Origin: Halorubrum trapanicum
GTDB lineage: Archaea; Halobacteriota; Halobacteria; Halobacteriales; Haloferacaceae
Assembly: GCF_002355655.1 (NCBI RefSeq)
Contig: NZ_AP017569.1
Coordinates: 62,001 to 126,000 of the forward strand
Direction of reading: 5' to 3'
DNA: 64,000 nt
Part shown: piece after piece, positions 49,747-57,896 of the stretch
How positions within the stretch are numbered: position 1 is the stretch's first letter
Layout of the letters: each line of letters opens with the position of its first letter
Translations under genes and position numbers: made by a program
The notes under the pieces: model-generated
Databases searched by the model: none
Told to the model about the DNA's origin: nothing
Seen by the model: the letters and a program-made list of their open reading frames with translations, nothing else

Positions 49747-50931
49747 TCAGGCCGCCCGCGTGTCGGCCGCCGCACCGCCGGGGACGCGTCCGAGGCGGTA
49801 CAGGGCCGCGTACGCGGCGACGAGGACAACTAAGCCGCCCGCGAGCGCGAGGAAGACGGCGTCGTACGTCGCGCCCGCCTCGACCGCCTCGCCGACGACC
49901 CACGAGCCGGCCGCCTGCGTGGTCATCATCCCGGCGGAGAACATCGCGTACGCCGACGCGCGCGACTCGTCCGGCAGCGACGCCAGCAGGTACGTGTCGC
50001 CGGCCGGGAACAGCATGTGGATGGCGAAGCCGACGACGACGCTCGCGGCGATCACCGCGGCGAGCCCCTCCGCGACGACGACGAGGACGACGCCCACGAC
50101 GAACGACGAGACGATGCCGAGCAGGTACGGCACGTGGGGGAGCCGGTCCGCGAGGTCGCCGGAGACGAGGAACGCGGGCACGCCGGCGGCGAAGATCACC
50201 GTCAGGAGGTTCCGAGCGGTCGCCCGCGGCAGCCCCTTGTCGATCATGTACAGCTCGTAGAAGTTGAACAGGCCCTGCCAGACGAAGCTCGTGAGGCCCA
50301 TCAGCACGACGCCGGCGGCGATCAGCTTCCACTCGCCGCGGGCGGCCGCGAGGAAGTCGGTGTCCCCCGAGCCGGCGTCCGGGAGGTCGGTCCGCTTCGC
50401 GAGCGCGACGAACAGGACCGTGCTGGCCGCCGCGGCGAGCGCCAGCGCGTAGAAGGCGTACCGCCAGTCGTACCACAGCGCGACGGTGACCGCCGGCGCG
50501 GCGATGACGGCGGAGAGCTGGCTGGCCATCCCGTGGACGCCCATCACGCGACCGACGCGTCCCGGGAACAGCTCCGAGATGAACGGGTTCGCGGCGACGA
50601 AGTAGACGCCGGAGGCCAGCCCGATCGCGAAGGCGGCGACCATTAGCGCGAGCACGCCCGGCGCGAGGGCGACGCCGAGCGCGCCGGCTGTCAGCATCGC
50701 GCCGGAGACGACGATAACGCTGCGCCGCGTGAAACGCGTGAGCGCCCACCCGGCGGGGAGCCGCGGAGCGGCCGAGCCGAGCCACGCGAGCGTGACGATG
50801 AGCCCGGCGGTCCCCTCCTGGATCCCGAACGCGTCGATGAACTCGCCCACGAGGGGGGCGAACACGACGCGCGCGAAGTTGACGAGGAAGACCAGCGCGC
50901 AGAGCGATCCGAACAGCCTGGTCCGTGACAC
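49747..50931 (-). CDS. MFS transporter
   Basis: 394 aa, twelve membrane segments. Major-facilitator features: first segment LFGSLCALVFLVNFARVVFA, the loop GWALTRFTRRSVI (about 60-72), GELFPGRVGRVMG in the 4-5 region and a second half starting about 205. Substrate unknown; small sequence cues suggest a drug or metabolite exporter. Start: ATG at 50931. Monocistronic, divergent from the zinc-finger gene at 51106. Confidence 0.88.
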   Translation of the reverse strand: MSRTRLFGSLCALVFLVNFARVVFAPLVGEFIDAFGIQEGTAGLIVTLAWLGSAAPRLPAGWALTRFTRRSVIVVSGAMLTAGALGVALAPGVLALMVAAFAIGLASGVYFVAANPFISELFPGRVGRVMGVHGMASQLSAVIAAPAVTVALWYDWRYAFYALALAAAASTVLFVALAKRTDLPDAGSGDTDFLAAARGEWKLIAAGVVLMGLTSFVWQGLFNFYELYMIDKGLPRATARNLLTVIFAAGVPAFLVSGDLADRLPHVPYLLGIVSSFVVGVVLVVVAEGLAAVIAASVVVGFAIHMLFPAGDTYLLASLPDESRASAYAMFSAGMMTTQAAGSWVVGEAVEAGATYDAVFLALAGGLVVLVAAYAALYRLGRVPGGAAADTRAA

Positions 50932-51073
50932 GGCGGCGTTTCCCCGCGCCCGGACACAAGCGTTGCGAAAGCGCCCGGGCGCGCCCTTCGGGACCCCGAC
51001 CGCCGCGGGTGACGCCGAGATCCCCCGCCCGCCGCCGGTTTCGGCCGAGTCGTCAGACCCGCGTCGGACGGGG

Positions 51074-51082
51074 TTTTTATCC
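51074..51082 (+). promoter_or_regulatory. TATA-like box of the HVO_0758-type gene
   Basis: TTTTTATCC, centred about 28 nt before the ATG at 51106. Confidence 0.5.
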
Positions 51083-51105
51083 GCCCCGCCCCCGAACGCC
51101 GGAGT

Positions 51106-51276
51106 ATGAAATCCACGCGCAAGGGGCTCCGCGACGGCGACCTGATGAAGGACACCTACGAGCGCCTCAACTGCGCCGACTGCGAGCAGGTGTTGAAGAA
51201 GGAGAACGACCCCGACGAGGTGTTCTCGGTCCGTATCTGCCCGGAGTGCGGCAGCCGCTACAAGGAGCTTCGCTGA
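51106..51276 (+). CDS. HVO_0758-family small zinc-finger protein
   Basis: 56 aa. Sequence begins MKSTRKGLRDGDLMKDTYER; zinc ligands are in LNCADCEQ and RICPECGSRYKEL, two CxxC pairs. It matches the HVO_0758 family of haloarchaeal zinc-finger microproteins. Start: ATG at 51106, stop TGA at 51274-51276. Divergent from the MFS gene. Confidence 0.9.
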   Translation: MKSTRKGLRDGDLMKDTYERLNCADCEQVLKKENDPDEVFSVRICPECGSRYKELR

Positions 51277-51362
51277 CCGCGCCGCGCCCCGCGTCGGGGA
51301 CCGAACTCGTCGCCGCCCCGCTTCGAGCCCTCACGTCTCTCTCCTCTCGCCGACCGCCGCCG

Positions 51363-52709
51363 TCAGGCGTCGAGCGACGCTTCGACCGACTCCGCCACCC
51401 CCTGCGCCTCCCCCGTGACGATCTCGATCCACCGGTACCGAGCGTACGCCTCGACCGTCGACCGAGCGGTCCGTTCGGACGCGGTGAGGGCGGCGTCCGG
51501 CTCCCGGAACAGCGACCGGAACCGCGTCGACAGCCACCGCGCCAGCGGGTTCTCGTCGCCCGCCAGCGACCCAGTCGACTCGATCGCCGCGGTCCGCGCC
51601 GCGCCGATCGCGGCCGCGTCGTCGGGGAACATCGCGTCGCCCGCCTCCACCCGCCCGGCGACGGCGTCGAGCGCCCGGAGCCGCGTCAGCGCGAGCGCCG
51701 TCCAGGTCAGCCCGGTCGCCGGGTGGTCCGGCTCGTAGTCGCCGAACGCGACCGGGTCGAACCACATGTCGTCGAAGCTCCGGTAGACCGCGCTCGTCAG
51801 CAGGGAGTCGCTCGGCGCGCCGGGGGCGACGGCCCGGTCGTCGACGAAGGCGTCGGTCCCCGGGCTGTGCCTGAGGTCCTCGACGTCCTCGCCGTGGAGC
51901 TCGCGGAGCCGGTCGCCGACGGCGCGCCCGAGGCGGTTCATCTCGCGGCGGAGGGGTTCGGCGACGGCCGCCGGGTCGGCGAGCGACGCCGCGTACCGGT
52001 CCCGGAGGTACCGCCCGGACTCGACGTACGACTGGACTCGTTCGAGGTCTCCGACCGCCTCCCCCGTCCGAAGCGGGTTCTCGCGGTCGGCCGGGCCGGC
52101 ACCGACCAGCGTCCGACGCCGCGCCTCGTCGTACCAGCGCTCGATCGGGCCGTACATCGCGGCGCCCGCGAGCGGGTCGGCGGCGGGACCGGGGAGCGCG
52201 TCCAGCGTCTCGGACGCGCGGCGACGCACCGTCCCGAGGTCCGGCGCCACCCCGCTCGGGTCCCCCTCGACGGTCACGGCGGCCCACGTGGCGACGGCGG
52301 CCGCCGCGCGGCCGCGGGCCGTCGCGTACCGCTCCGCCGCCGCTAGCGGGGGAAGCGCCTCGCCCTCGACCGGCAGCGCCTCGCGGGCCGCCGCCCGCTC
52401 CGTCTCGATCCGCTCTCGAATCTCGCCGTTCGGGAGCCGCTCCGCGGTCAGGGGGTCCGGAATCGGGCTCAGCAGGCGGTCGACGCGGTCCGCGAACGCG
52501 GCCGCGACCGCGGGCTCGACGTCGACGGGGACGAGCCGCGGGCGGTCGGGGACCGGCTCGTCGAACGCCCGCGGGACGGCGGCGACGTCGAGCGACGGCG
52601 GGTCGTCCCAGAACCGGCGGCCGCCTCCGCCGCCGGCACAACCGGCCAGCGAGCCGAGCGCGGCGGCGCCGGCCGCGAGCGCGCCGCGACGGGTCAGTCG
52701 GCGCCCCAT
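51363..52709 (-). CDS. Haloarchaeal lipoprotein, second gene of a lipoprotein pair
   Basis: 448 aa. Signal with lipobox RRGALAAGAAALGSLAGCAG, therefore membrane-anchored outside. The mature part is mostly helical (many Ala/Arg/Asp), with FDDMWFDPVAFGDYEPDHPA and RYRWIEIVTGEAQGVAESVE near the end. No enzyme motif seen. The start overlaps the stop of the preceding lipoprotein gene (TGATG), so the two are coupled and their products may form a complex. Confidence 0.78.
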   Translation of the reverse strand: MGRRLTRRGALAAGAAALGSLAGCAGGGGGRRFWDDPPSLDVAAVPRAFDEPVPDRPRLVPVDVEPAVAAAFADRVDRLLSPIPDPLTAERLPNGEIRERIETERAAAREALPVEGEALPPLAAAERYATARGRAAAAVATWAAVTVEGDPSGVAPDLGTVRRRASETLDALPGPAADPLAGAAMYGPIERWYDEARRRTLVGAGPADRENPLRTGEAVGDLERVQSYVESGRYLRDRYAASLADPAAVAEPLRREMNRLGRAVGDRLRELHGEDVEDLRHSPGTDAFVDDRAVAPGAPSDSLLTSAVYRSFDDMWFDPVAFGDYEPDHPATGLTWTALALTRLRALDAVAGRVEAGDAMFPDDAAAIGAARTAAIESTGSLAGDENPLARWLSTRFRSLFREPDAALTASERTARSTVEAYARYRWIEIVTGEAQGVAESVEASLDA

Positions 52710-53371
52710 CAGAAGTCACCCCACTCGTCGGTCGCCGTGGCGTTTCCGGGCACGGTCGCGTTCCCGTCGATCACGGCGTACTCCGTGTCCGTCGTCGCGC
52801 ACGGCGAGCGCCCGCTGGCGCCGGAGCCGGTGAGCCGCTCGTCGAGCGCGACAGGGAGCCGGAAGAGGAGTGCGAGCGCGACCCGCGTGTCCGCTTCGCA
52901 CGCCTCGTCCGGCGGCCTGAGTTCTCGGCAGTACTCGTACTCGACGTGCCCGGGTTCCCACGACACCGAATGGATCACGATCCGCTGACACGACTCGACG
53001 CCGGCCGGCGAGACGTACACCGTCTCCGCGTCGTAGTCGGTCTCATCGAGGAACGACCGGACCCGCTCGCGGTCGACGTCGGAGACGCCCTCGGCGACCG
53101 TGAGGTCGGCCGCTCGGTCGGCGCTCGTGATCAGTTCGCGCCCCGTCGGCACGAACTCGTCCTCGTCGTTCACGTCGGTGCCGTAGAGAAGGACGCTCTT
53201 CCCGTTCGGGTTCCGCGGCTTCACCACCGTCGGGTCCGTGTCGGTGCCCGAGGCCTGTCGTCGAACGGACTCCGCCTCCGGATCGCTCGCGTCGCCGCCG
53301 AAGCACCCGGCGAGCGCGCCGACCGCGCCGACGGCGGCGCTCCCGAGGAGGGCTCGTCGCGTGGGGGACAT
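52709..53371 (-). CDS. Haloarchaeal lipoprotein, first gene of a lipoprotein pair
   Basis: 220 aa from the ATG at 53371. Lipobox RRALLGSAAVGAVGALAGCF; then an acidic linker and a compact domain with GKSVLLYGTDVNDEDEFVP, VRSFLDETDYDAETVYVSP and several cysteines (ESCQRI, EYCREL, EACEAD, SPCATT), which could form two disulphides outside the cell. No known family. Coupled to the 448-aa lipoprotein gene. Confidence 0.78.
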   Translation of the reverse strand: MSPTRRALLGSAAVGAVGALAGCFGGDASDPEAESVRRQASGTDTDPTVVKPRNPNGKSVLLYGTDVNDEDEFVPTGRELITSADRAADLTVAEGVSDVDRERVRSFLDETDYDAETVYVSPAGVESCQRIVIHSVSWEPGHVEYEYCRELRPPDEACEADTRVALALLFRLPVALDERLTGSGASGRSPCATTDTEYAVIDGNATVPGNATATDEWGDF

Positions 53372-53471
53372 GCGACCGACTTGGACCGGTCTCGACAAAC
53401 GCTTTGTGGCGTCGCGATCGCCGCTTCCCCCGGCGCCGTTCGCCGCGGTTGCGCGCCGTCACCCCTCGTCG

Positions 53472-54584
53472 TCACTCGAAGACGGCGTCGAACGCCTCGG
53501 CGCCGAGCGGGTCGAAGGTGCCGGCCGCGACGTTCTCGCGGACGTGGTCGGGGTCGGTCGCCCCGACGAGCGACGAGGTGACGCCGGGAGCGCTCCGCGC
53601 GAAGTTGAGCGCGCGCTGGGCCGGCGTCTCCCCCGCGAGCGTCGCGTCCACGTCGGCCGGGATCGCGCCCTCGGCCGCAAGCTCGCCCTGCCCGATGCTC
53701 GCGCTCGTCACCTTCGAGAGCCCGGCCTCGTGAGCGAATTCGAGCGTCGAAACGGGCCCGTCGGCGTCGGCCCCGGGCGGCGCTGGCTGGTTCCGCCGCG
53801 TGAACGCGTCCGCCATCGCGACGTTGAAGGGGAGCTGTATCGCCTCGAACCCGTGGTCGTCGTCGGGCCCGACCGCCTCGCCGGCGGCCTCGGCCCGGGC
53901 GAGCACCTCGGCGAGCGAGAGGTAGTCGTCGGCGTCCTGCGGGACGCGGAACGCGCTCCACGTCGCGACGCCGTACGCGCCGATATCACCGGCCGCGCGC
54001 CGGCGTTCGAGGGCCTCGAAGACGGCATCGATCCGGTCGTACACCTTCTCTCGCGACCGGGCCGCCAGCTGCGTCTCGGGGTTGTGGACGTAGAAGCAGT
54101 CGACGGCGTCGAGGCCGAGGCGGTCGAGCGAGCGGTCCAGCGACCACTCCAGGTATTCAGGCGTCATCGCGTGCGCGCCGTTCGCGAGGTCGGCGGGGTC
54201 GACGATCCCGGGCTCGACGAACCGCTCGCGGACGTACGCGCTCGGGTCGTCGGGGCGCTCGCCGTCGAACGGGAGGAACCCCCCCTTCGTCGCGACGACC
54301 ACCGACTCGCGGTCGACGGGGGCATCTCGGAGCGCCTCGCCGACGACGCGCTCGGCGCGGCCGCAGCGGTAGTTCGCCGCGGTGTCGACGTGGTTCACGC
54401 CCGAGCGGAGCGCCAGTCCGATCGACTCGCGGGAGGCCGCGTCGACCGCGGGCGTCGGATCGCCGAGGTACGTCCCGATCCCGACGCTGGAGACCACGCC
54501 CGGTCCGAACCGTCGGAAGTAGGTGCGCCCGAAGGCGTCGCCGAACCGGTTCCGGTACCCCCAGAGGGCCTCGCGAGTCGCCAT
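53472..54584 (-). CDS. Aldo/keto reductase
   Basis: 370 aa. AKR barrel with the catalytic tetrad in order: Asp and Tyr in GVNHVDTAANYRCGRAE, Lys in VVATKGGF and His in CFYVHNPETQL. The cofactor loop near the end (SSLVGATDPDHVRENV) fits NADPH binding. Longer than most AKRs because of an extended N-terminus and loops (GFLPFDGERPDDP). Substrate unknown. Start: ATG at 54584. Confidence 0.9.
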   Translation of the reverse strand: MATREALWGYRNRFGDAFGRTYFRRFGPGVVSSVGIGTYLGDPTPAVDAASRESIGLALRSGVNHVDTAANYRCGRAERVVGEALRDAPVDRESVVVATKGGFLPFDGERPDDPSAYVRERFVEPGIVDPADLANGAHAMTPEYLEWSLDRSLDRLGLDAVDCFYVHNPETQLAARSREKVYDRIDAVFEALERRRAAGDIGAYGVATWSAFRVPQDADDYLSLAEVLARAEAAGEAVGPDDDHGFEAIQLPFNVAMADAFTRRNQPAPPGADADGPVSTLEFAHEAGLSKVTSASIGQGELAAEGAIPADVDATLAGETPAQRALNFARSAPGVTSSLVGATDPDHVRENVAAGTFDPLGAEAFDAVFE

Positions 54585-54686
54585 GTGGTCGGGGTAGTCG
54601 GCTCGCGGGTAAAAGTCGCGCGGGAGGCCGGGTCGCCGCGGTCCGCTCCGGCCCGCCGCGTTCCGTGCTACCGCCGTGACCGCCGA

Positions 54687-55316
54687 TCAGTCGTCCACGC
54701 GGAAGGTCCGCGTGGTGTCCCTGTCGCCGCGGACGACGTCGACCTCGACGAGGCCCAGCGAGGTGAATACCTCGCCCCAGTCCCGGTAGTACAGCGGCGT
54801 CTCCTCGTCGACGTAGTTCACGTCCGGGTCGCCCGACGCCGACTCGCGCGCCGGGTCCTCGATCTCGGCCGTGACGAGCACCTCGTCGGTGATCCGCGCG
54901 ATCTCCGCGAAGGCCGACTCGACGTCCGGATGGAGGTGTTGGAGCGTCTCGACCGAGTACACCGCGTCGAACGCGTCGTCGTCGAACTCCCCGACGAGGT
55001 CCTCTATCGCGCCGCAGTAGAACGTGCCGTCCGCGGCGAGTTCGGGGTAGGCGTCTCGCATCGTCTCGAACGCCTCGGCGTTGATGTCGACCCCCGAGAG
55101 GTCTTCGAACCCGTGGTCGGCGAGGTGTTCGAGGTGACGCCCCGACCCGCACCCCAGTTCGAGGACGGCCGCGTCGCGGTCGAGGTGCGCGTCGAGCGCC
55201 TCGCGGATCAGCGCGCTCGTCTCGTTCGGCCCGTAGTGCGCGTAGTACGCCGGCGAGTACTCGCCCGCCCGGTTCGTCCACGACTCTCGGACGGAATCTG
55301 GTTCCACGTGTGCCAA
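54687..55316 (-). CDS. Class I SAM-dependent methyltransferase
   Basis: 209 aa with a TTG start at 55316; a GTG three codons in (55307) is an alternative. Motif I is VLELGCGSGRHLEHLADHG, then VDINAEAFETMRDAYPEL, a post-I loop FYCGAIEDLVGEF and a motif with YSVETLQHLHPD. A Methyltransf_11/25-type enzyme; the acceptor is unknown. Divergent from dacZ with about 120 bp between starts. Confidence 0.85.
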   Translation of the reverse strand: MAHVEPDSVRESWTNRAGEYSPAYYAHYGPNETSALIREALDAHLDRDAAVLELGCGSGRHLEHLADHGFEDLSGVDINAEAFETMRDAYPELAADGTFYCGAIEDLVGEFDDDAFDAVYSVETLQHLHPDVESAFAEIARITDEVLVTAEIEDPARESASGDPDVNYVDEETPLYYRDWGEVFTSLGLVEVDVVRGDRDTTRTFRVDD

Positions 55317-55435
55317 CGCGGGTAGAGAGGGAAAACGCCGTCGGCCGGCGTCCCGCCCAGGCCCGTCGGCCCCGCCCCGGCGTCAGACGCCCGCACGACG
55401 CAACGACTATACGGACTCCCGGAGTCACGCCTACA

Positions 55436-56245
55436 ATGGCCTCGCTCACCGACCACCTTGCGGACCTCGTCGCGGACGTGGACGCCGCGCTGCTGTTCTC
55501 CCCGACGAGTTCCTTCTACGAGCGATTCGCGGACGCCGAGGTCGAGGTCGTCGTCGTCGCGCCCGACAACGACGTCGACGCGGAGACGTTCGTCGAGCTC
55601 CCCCTCCCGTTCGACAACGTCAAAGACCGGATCCGGTTCGGCATCGAGGGCGCGATGGACGAGGGCCTCCTCGCCGAGGGCGACGAGGTCGCGTGCGTCG
55701 CCTCGGTGTTCGACGGCGGCTCGGACGCGGTGATCCGGGCGACCGTCGACGAGGGGGTCCACACCGGCATCTACGACCTGTTCGCCAACTCGCGGGCGGA
55801 GCCGAGCGTGATCCGCGACGTGTTCGAGGTCGCGATCGAGCTCGGACAGAAGGGGCAGAAGGGGAAGCCGGTCGGCGCGCTGTTCGTCGTCGGCGACGCG
55901 GGGAAGGTGATGAACAAGTCGCGACCGCTGTCGTACAACCCCTTCGAGAAGAGCCACGTCCACGTCGGCGACCCGATCGTGAACGTCATGCTCAAGGAGT
56001 TCTCGCGGCTCGACGGCGCGTTCGTCGTCTCCGACTCCGGGAAGATCGTCTCGGCGTACCGCTACCTCGAACCCGCGGCCGAGGGGGTCGACATCCCGAA
56101 GGGGCTCGGCGCGCGCCACATGTCCGGCGCGGCGATCACCCGCGACACGAACTCGACCTCCATCGTCCTCTCCGAGTCCGACGGACTCGTCCGGGCGTTC
56201 AAGGCCGGGGAACTCGTCTTGGAGATCGATCCGGAGGAGTACTGA
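55436..56245 (+). CDS. dacZ: Diadenylate cyclase DacZ (c-di-AMP synthase)
   Basis: 269 aa from the ATG at 55436. The C-terminal DAC domain has the DGA motif (LKEFSRLDGAFVVSDSGKI) and the RHR-type motif (GLGARHMSGAAITRDT). The N-terminal pyruvate-kinase-like part (about 1-130) is as in archaeal DacZ. It condenses two ATP to c-di-AMP, which in archaea is tied to osmotic homeostasis (known for Haloferax). The MscS-type channel gene follows after 3 bp, so they share an operon. Confidence 0.92.
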   Translation: MASLTDHLADLVADVDAALLFSPTSSFYERFADAEVEVVVVAPDNDVDAETFVELPLPFDNVKDRIRFGIEGAMDEGLLAEGDEVACVASVFDGGSDAVIRATVDEGVHTGIYDLFANSRAEPSVIRDVFEVAIELGQKGQKGKPVGALFVVGDAGKVMNKSRPLSYNPFEKSHVHVGDPIVNVMLKEFSRLDGAFVVSDSGKIVSAYRYLEPAAEGVDIPKGLGARHMSGAAITRDTNSTSIVLSESDGLVRAFKAGELVLEIDPEEY

Positions 56246-56248
56246 CCC

Positions 56249-57037
56249 ATGTCCGCGGCCCAGATCGCCGTTCCCGAGTTCCTCGCGAGCGTCCCGTACC
56301 GGATCTGGCTGGCGCTCGGCGTGCTCCTGTTTGGAGTCGTGTTGGCGTACCTCACCGGCGTGATCAACCGCCGGCTGCTCCGGCGCGCCGGCGTCCCCGA
56401 GGTGATCGAAGGCACCGCCTTCGAGCGGACGGCTCGCGAGTTCGACACCTCCACGGTGCGGATCTTGGCGCAGCTGTCGAGCTACTTCATCGTCGCCGTC
56501 ACCGTCATCGTCGCGCTCACCGTCGCGGACGTGAACTACCTCGAACAGTTCTGGTCGGGCGTCGCCGCGTTCCTCCCGCGGCTGTTCGTCGCGGTGGTCG
56601 TGTTCATCGTCGGCGTCGTCGTCGGCGACAAGGCGGAGCTGCTCGTCGCCGAGCGCCTCCGGGGGGTCAAGCTCCCCGAACTCGGCGTGGTCCCGACGCT
56701 CGTGAAGTACAGCGTCGTCTACGTCGCGACGCTTGTCGCGCTCGGGCAGATCGGCGTCCAGACGCTCGCGCTCATCGTGTTGCTCGCGGCGTACGCGTTC
56801 GCGCTCGTCCTGTTCGCCGCCCTCGCGACGAAGGACCTGGTCGCGTCGGCCGCGGCCGGCGTCTTCCTCCTCCTCCGGCAGCCGTACGGTATCGGCGACG
56901 AGGTGCGGGTCGCCGGCGAGCGGGGCGTCGTCCAAGAGGTGGACCTCTTCGTCACGCACATCGAGACGGACGGCGAGGAACACGTCGTCCCGAACCACGC
57001 GGTGTTCCGCGAGGGGATCGTGCTGATCCGCGAGTAG
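56249..57037 (+). CDS. MscS-type mechanosensitive channel
   Basis: 262 aa; four or five membrane segments, the pore-lining one rich in Ala/Gly (KDLVASAAAGVFLLL), then the beta domain RQPYGIGDEVRVAGERGVVQ, EVDLFVTHIETDGEEHVVPN, ending IVLIRE. The long C-terminal alpha/beta cage of E. coli MscS is absent. It starts 3 bp after dacZ, so channel and c-di-AMP synthase are co-expressed; release of solutes on hypo-osmotic shock is the usual role. Confidence 0.85.
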   Translation: MSAAQIAVPEFLASVPYRIWLALGVLLFGVVLAYLTGVINRRLLRRAGVPEVIEGTAFERTAREFDTSTVRILAQLSSYFIVAVTVIVALTVADVNYLEQFWSGVAAFLPRLFVAVVVFIVGVVVGDKAELLVAERLRGVKLPELGVVPTLVKYSVVYVATLVALGQIGVQTLALIVLLAAYAFALVLFAALATKDLVASAAAGVFLLLRQPYGIGDEVRVAGERGVVQEVDLFVTHIETDGEEHVVPNHAVFREGIVLIRE

Positions 57038-57143
57038 CGCCGCCGACCCGACCGCCTCCATTTATATATCTCCCTCGTCAGCCGTTCCCACGCTGTGAAA
57101 GTAGCCGGCCCGCTATAACCCGACGCACCGCCAACGTTCAGAC

Positions 57144-57809
57144 ATGACCCCCGATACCGCGAGCGTCGCCTGCGACGGCTGGGACGGCAGCGAGTGCGAG
57201 GGGACGCCCCACTGCCCGCCGCGCTGTCCGCGGTTCGTCGACAAGGAGGGCGCGCGCTGGACGATCCGGCCCGCGGTCGACGCGGACGAGCCGCTCCTCG
57301 CGGAGATGTACGACCGGTTCGACCGCGCCGACCGCGCGCAGGGGCTCCCGCCCGTGAGCCGCAACCGGTGCGCCGAGTGGATCCGGTCGATGCTCTCCGA
57401 GGGCAACAACGTCGTCGCGGAGCGGGACGGCGAGCTCCTCGGCCACGCGATGTACACGCCGACCGACGCCGCGGTCCCCGAGCTCGCCGTGTTCGTCCAC
57501 CCAGACGCGCAGGACCGGGGCGTCGGCACGGAGCTGTGCCGGCACGTGATCGCGAACGCCGCCGCGGCCGGGCGTGAGGGGATCGAGCTCCACGTCGAGA
57601 CCGGGAACCGCGTCGCTCGCAGCGTCTACGGGACGGTCGGGTTCGAGGTCGTCGAGCGTCGCGGGGACCTCCTGATGCGGCTCGACCTCGACGACCCGGT
57701 CGCGACCGAGGTCCGCTGGCCCCCGCTCGCCCGCGAGGGGCCGACGGAACCCGCGGTCGACCTCTCGCCGGCCGACGGCGGGGCCGGGCGATCCCCCGCG
57801 GACGACTGA
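57144..57809 (+). CDS. GNAT-family N-acetyltransferase with N-terminal Cys cluster
   Basis: 221 aa. The GNAT core spans about 40-185: WTIRPAVDADEPLLAEMYDR, VAERDGELLGHAMY, ELAVFVHPDAQDRGVGTELC (acetyl-CoA loop), NRVARSVYGTVGFEVVERR. Before it, residues 8-30 hold five cysteines and a histidine (CDGWDGSECEGTPHCPPRCP), a likely zinc-binding knuckle not general to the family. Acceptor unknown. Start: ATG at 57144. Confidence 0.87.
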   Translation: MTPDTASVACDGWDGSECEGTPHCPPRCPRFVDKEGARWTIRPAVDADEPLLAEMYDRFDRADRAQGLPPVSRNRCAEWIRSMLSEGNNVVAERDGELLGHAMYTPTDAAVPELAVFVHPDAQDRGVGTELCRHVIANAAAAGREGIELHVETGNRVARSVYGTVGFEVVERRGDLLMRLDLDDPVATEVRWPPLAREGPTEPAVDLSPADGGAGRSPADD

Positions 57810-57896
57810 GGCGGAGTGGCGCGCGACACCCCTCACGGGGACAGCCCCGTCGCCACCGCAACCGTTAGGCCCCGCCGACCCCAGGGTACCGTAACC

